From NCBI RefSeq assembly GCF_022603395.1, contig NZ_JAIBKA010000001.1, positions 62,001 through 126,000 of the forward strand: DNA of 64,000 nt. Reading direction: 5' to 3'. Position 1 is the first letter of the stretch; each line of letters starts with the position of its first letter. The position numbers and the translations under genes were made by a program. The DNA comes from Desulfoferrobacter suflitae. GTDB taxonomy: Bacteria > Desulfobacterota > Syntrophobacteria > Syntrophobacterales > Syntrophobacteraceae. The notes beneath the pieces are model-generated. The model did not search any database. It saw only the letters and a program-made list of their open reading frames with translations, and had not been told where the DNA came from. Positions 60,459-64,000 of the stretch are shown here, piece after piece.

Positions 60459-61598
60459 GTGAGCTCCGACAAAGTTGACAACTGTGGAAATCAGATCGAG
60501 CTGCATGTGGCCAAGTTATATGTCTCTGAAATAAGGTCCGACCAGGAGGTCGAAACCCACCTGGTGGTCGCGGAAAAACAACTCCGAGTGGCGCGCAACG
60601 GGACCCGCTTCCTGACTCTCAAGCTGGCGGATAAGAGCGGCGAAATCACCGGCCGCGTTTGGGAGCGCGCCGAAGAACTCATGGCTGCAGTGCCGTCCAG
60701 GGGCCCGGTTTTCATTCGTGCCCGCAGCGAGACCTTCCGCGATGAATTGCAGCTCCAGATTCAAGAGATCGTCGCTGTGCCGCGGGAACAGATTGACCCT
60801 GCCGACTTTCTGCCCGTCTGCCCGGTAAACATCGATCAGCTGTTTGAAACACTGAAGGGTTACATCGCAACCGTTAAACGCCGCCCACTTCAACGTTTGA
60901 TGAAAGCTTTTCTGGGAGATCGCGAACTGGTGACCCGTTTTAAGCAAGCGCCGGCCGCCAAATCCATTCACCACGCATACCTGGGCGGATTGCTGGAACA
61001 CACCGTTTCGGTCATCGGACTGATCGTGAAGATCTGTGACCATTATCCCGCACTGGACAAAGACATGCTGATTGCCGGTGCAATTTGGCATGACGTGGGC
61101 AAGATTGAAGAATTTTCCTACGATCTGCAAATTGATTATTCCCATGTCGGCCGGCTGGTGGGGCACATCGGTTTGGGACTGGATATGTTAAACGACAAGC
61201 TGCGCACTTTGAAGGCGTTTCCGGCTGCAGAGGCCATGCTGCTGAAACATCTCATTTTGAGTCACCATGGTGATTCCAAGTTCGGAGCCGTCAAGCTTCC
61301 CATGACCCGAGAGGCCCTCGTGCTTCATTTTGCAGACGACGTAGATGCGAAAATGAACTACGTGACACGCATCCTCTCTGATCCTGCAGGTCAGGACCAA
61401 GCCTGGACACCGTACCAACCCCTGTTTGAACGGTTCTTCTTTCGCGGCCTTCCCGACTCTTTGGAGGAATTGCCCAAAGAACCGGAAGCGGAGGAAGCGC
61501 GCGGTTTGCAGCTCAATATCTGGGGGGGCAAGGGCGAGAAGCTGGAAAGCAGAAGGCGCAGGTCAGAAGACGGGGCACAGAAGCGAGAGGACCAGTAA
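60459..61598 (+). CDS. OB-fold / HD-domain protein (YhaM-like 3'-5' exoribonuclease)
   Basis: This is a 379-residue protein. Residues about 20-115 form an OB-type nucleic-acid-binding fold (RFLTLKLADKSGEITGRVWE). Residues about 160-330 hold an HD phosphohydrolase: HHAYLGGLLEHTVSVIGLIV, the HD pair in AIWHDVGKIEEF, HIGLGLDML, HLILSHHGDSKFGAVKLPM and ALVLHFADDVDAKM. The plan is that of YhaM/CBF1, which trims RNA or DNA 3' ends. The charged tail (EEARG...EDQ) is extra. GTG start at 60,459 has only a close GGAG, so an alternative downstream start is possible. Confidence 0.85.
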   Translation: MSSDKVDNCGNQIELHVAKLYVSEIRSDQEVETHLVVAEKQLRVARNGTRFLTLKLADKSGEITGRVWERAEELMAAVPSRGPVFIRARSETFRDELQLQIQEIVAVPREQIDPADFLPVCPVNIDQLFETLKGYIATVKRRPLQRLMKAFLGDRELVTRFKQAPAAKSIHHAYLGGLLEHTVSVIGLIVKICDHYPALDKDMLIAGAIWHDVGKIEEFSYDLQIDYSHVGRLVGHIGLGLDMLNDKLRTLKAFPAAEAMLLKHLILSHHGDSKFGAVKLPMTREALVLHFADDVDAKMNYVTRILSDPAGQDQAWTPYQPLFERFFFRGLPDSLEELPKEPEAEEARGLQLNIWGGKGEKLESRRRRSEDGAQKREDQ

Positions 61599-61716
61599 AC
61601 AGTGCTTGCGGCAGACTCGACAAAGCCGGGAGCGGAGCTGGAATTCGATGTTGTGAATTGCGAACTTTCCCCGACAAGGTAGATGGATTTGATGATTGCA
61701 ATCGCAAGGCCACGAC

Positions 61717-62730
61717 ATGTCCCTTGACGCCGTCCCCGGGCAGATGCGCGCCAAGCGCTTCCTTAAACAACTGATACAGACCGGTCAGATCCCTCATGCC
61801 CTGCTTTTCAGCGGCATGGCGGGAATCGGCAAAGCGCACCTGGCAAAGGAGTTTGCCAAAGTTCTCAATTGCCTTGAGCCCGCAGCGGCCGATTCGTGCG
61901 ACCGATGCGCCTCCTGCCGCAAGATCGATGGAGGACTTCACCCGGATTTGCTTTGGATAACCAGCGAGGGAGTATTCATCAAACTCGATCAAGTGCGCGA
62001 TTTGCGCAAGAGGATCCAGTACAGGCCGTTTGAAGGGGCGTATCGCGTGATCGTCATGGAGGACGCCCGGAAGCTCAGGGAAGAGGCGGCCAACGCTCTC
62101 TTAAAAATCCTCGAAGAACCGCCCAAAAAGCATATTTTCATATTGCTGACACTCGAACCGCAAATGCTCCTCCCTACCATAGTATCCCGCTGCTGCCATG
62201 TGCGCTTTCAGCCTCTCGAGGATACGCAGGTCGAACAAGAGTTGATGCGCACCTGCCAGTTGCAGCCGACTCGAGCTCGTGAAATAGCCCGATTGGCCGA
62301 AGGCAGCATGGAACGGGCAAAGTGGCTGGTTGAAGAGAATCGTATCGCCCACTGGAAGGAAATCCTCGGACACCTGGAAAACCTGCACAATCTGTCCATG
62401 ATCGAGTTCTTTGACTTGACGGCCAGGTGGGCAAAGCAGAGTGACGATCTGGAGCAAGATTTTCTGTGTATTAAGCTGTGGTTGAGAGATATTATTCTTG
62501 CACGGCTGGTCAAAGATCACCGGCCGGCATTCGAACTGAACCAAATTCCTGCTGGAATAAGAGATACCTCAATGGAATATCTGTTTAGTCTGTACGATCA
62601 GATTGAGGAAGCGGTACAGCACCTCCGGGGCAATGCCAACAAGCAGTTGACGCTGGAGGGAGTCTGTCTGGCGATAAAGGATAGTTCCTATGGACAAAGT
62701 AGTTGGGATTCGTTTTCGCAAAGGAGGTAA
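61717..62730 (+). CDS. holB: DNA polymerase III subunit delta' (HolB)
   Basis: This is a 337-residue clamp-loader subunit from ATG 61,717. It contains GMAGIGKAHLAKEFAKVLNC (P-loop with Ala in place of Thr/Ser), the zinc module CDRCASCRKI, VMEDARKLREEAANALLKIL and EEPPKKHIFILLTLEP with the sensor IVSRCCHVRFQPL. Its stop lies 41 bases inside the next gene. Confidence 0.9.
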   Translation: MSLDAVPGQMRAKRFLKQLIQTGQIPHALLFSGMAGIGKAHLAKEFAKVLNCLEPAAADSCDRCASCRKIDGGLHPDLLWITSEGVFIKLDQVRDLRKRIQYRPFEGAYRVIVMEDARKLREEAANALLKILEEPPKKHIFILLTLEPQMLLPTIVSRCCHVRFQPLEDTQVEQELMRTCQLQPTRAREIARLAEGSMERAKWLVEENRIAHWKEILGHLENLHNLSMIEFFDLTARWAKQSDDLEQDFLCIKLWLRDIILARLVKDHRPAFELNQIPAGIRDTSMEYLFSLYDQIEEAVQHLRGNANKQLTLEGVCLAIKDSSYGQSSWDSFSQRR

Positions 62731-63490
62731 GATCTACCATTTCGATCCAGGAGATTTGCCGCTCTGTAAGGGGGACTTTGTCATCGTTCATACCGAACAG
62801 GGGGTCGGTTTCGGCATCGTTTCCGAGGGGCCCTATCCCAGAGATTCCCGGGTGCACCCGGCGGAAATCAAGATGGTGGAACGTCTGGCATCGGAAGAGG
62901 AAATACAGAAGCACCTGGAAAATCTGGCTATTGAAAAGGAAGCCAAAGCTTTTTGTCTGGGACGTATTGCGGCCCACAATCTCAACATGAACCTGGTTGA
63001 TGTAGAATATTTTTATGACCGCAGCAAAATCATTTTTTACTTCACCGCCGACGGCCGCGTGGATTTTCGCGAACTGCTCAAGGACCTGGTGCGCAAGCTC
63101 AAGAGCCGGGTCGAGCTGCGCCAGATAGGAATCCGCAACCAGGCGAAAATGGTGGGTGGCCTCGGCAGTTGCGGCCGGCCGTTGTGCTGTGCAAGTTTTC
63201 TCAAGAATTTTCATGCGGTCTCCATCAAGATGGCCAAGGAACAGAATCTTAGCTTGAACCCGAGCAAAATTTCCGGGGCGTGCGGCAGGTTGATGTGCTG
63301 CCTGCAATACGAATACGATATGTACAAAAAACATCGCAAGGACATGCCTAAAATCGGTAAAAAAATTGAAACTTCCGAAGGTTACGGCAAGGTCGTGCGG
63401 CAGAATATCATGGAGCGAAGTATCATTGTTCAACTGGAGGGCGGAAAGGAAATCGAACAGAAGCTCGGGCCCATTGACTCGGACAAATGA
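62690..63490 (+). CDS. PSP1-domain protein, RicT/YaaT-like
   Basis: This is a 266-residue protein. It has a PSP1 fold with cysteine ligands in LGSCGRPLCCASFLKNF and SGACGRLMCCLQYEYDMYKK, as in Bacillus YaaT/RicT, which shares a [4Fe-4S]-containing Y-complex that supports RNase Y maturation. The ATG overlaps holB by 41 bases, so translation is coupled. It is followed closely by metG, the same order (holB-yaaT-metG region) as in many bacteria. Confidence 0.92.
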   Translation: MDKVVGIRFRKGGKIYHFDPGDLPLCKGDFVIVHTEQGVGFGIVSEGPYPRDSRVHPAEIKMVERLASEEEIQKHLENLAIEKEAKAFCLGRIAAHNLNMNLVDVEYFYDRSKIIFYFTADGRVDFRELLKDLVRKLKSRVELRQIGIRNQAKMVGGLGSCGRPLCCASFLKNFHAVSIKMAKEQNLSLNPSKISGACGRLMCCLQYEYDMYKKHRKDMPKIGKKIETSEGYGKVVRQNIMERSIIVQLEGGKEIEQKLGPIDSDK

Positions 63491-63501
63491 AGGGAGCATG
63501 A

Positions 63502-64000
<499 letters not shown>

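Overview
The window reads as a chromosome segment of an anaerobic, Gram-negative deltaproteobacterium (Desulfobacterota, probably Syntrophobacterales-like). The evidence is a canonical run pyrG-kdsA-kdsC-lptC-lptA-lptB-rpoN-hpf-ptsN-rapZ with PTS IIA-only regulators, a corrinoid-activator-like (RACo-type) protein, a carboxylic acid:CoA ligase and a radical-SAM protein. The taxonomic call is inference from gene content and order, not from a database match.

Positions 1 to about 25,370 look like an integrated genomic island. Its right end is a tyrosine recombinase with an excisionase-like partner, lying directly against the 3' end of a tRNA-Leu(GAG) gene (25,372-25,457). I did not find the matching left repeat, so the island probably extends beyond the left edge. 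Its main cargo is a tightly packed minus-strand operon, 12,760 to below 1: SNF2-type helicase with DUF3883, OLD-like ATPase/TOPRIM protein, UvrD-like SF1 helicase, phosphoribosyltransferase-like protein, NADAR-DUF1156 DNA methylase fusion, PUA-like/HsdR_N-like putative nuclease, and DUF499-type ATPase. The helicase, methylase and ATPase match the logic of Hma (helicase-methylase-ATPase) defence loci. The OLD plus UvrD pair looks like a Gabija-type module embedded in that frame. Upstream lies a second overlapping two-gene unit: a single-domain RelA/SpoT alarmone synthetase and an NdpA-like nucleoid-associated protein. Further right are kptA, dinB, two HTH regulators, a receiver protein, a broken radC, a radical-SAM protein, a DUF362 protein and a gene fragment with an in-frame TGA.

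From 25,372 to about 36,260 is minus-strand core metabolism: tRNA-Leu, secG, tpiA, pgk, gap, a second GAPDH-family gene, a very large PEP-synthase/PPDK-like protein, rimI and a mannose-type PTS IIA. A secreted protein of unknown function and a strong terminator separate this from the rapZ-to-pyrG block (37,445-46,689), which couples sigma-54, nitrogen-PTS, ribosome hibernation, LPS export and KDO synthesis.

From 47,162 the plus strand carries a CBS-domain protein, an acyl/aryl-CoA ligase, an MBL-fold hydrolase and a complete branched-chain amino-acid-type ABC transporter (livKHMGF). The ligase next to an uptake system suggests import and activation of a carboxylic substrate. A minus-strand trio follows (glycosyltransferase 9, small Cys-rich protein, KH-domain RNA-binding protein). 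The window ends with a plus-strand housekeeping run: YkgJ-type Cys-cluster protein, RACo-like ASKHA protein, FtsB-like protein, OB/HD-domain protein, holB, ricT-like PSP1 protein and the 5' part of metG.
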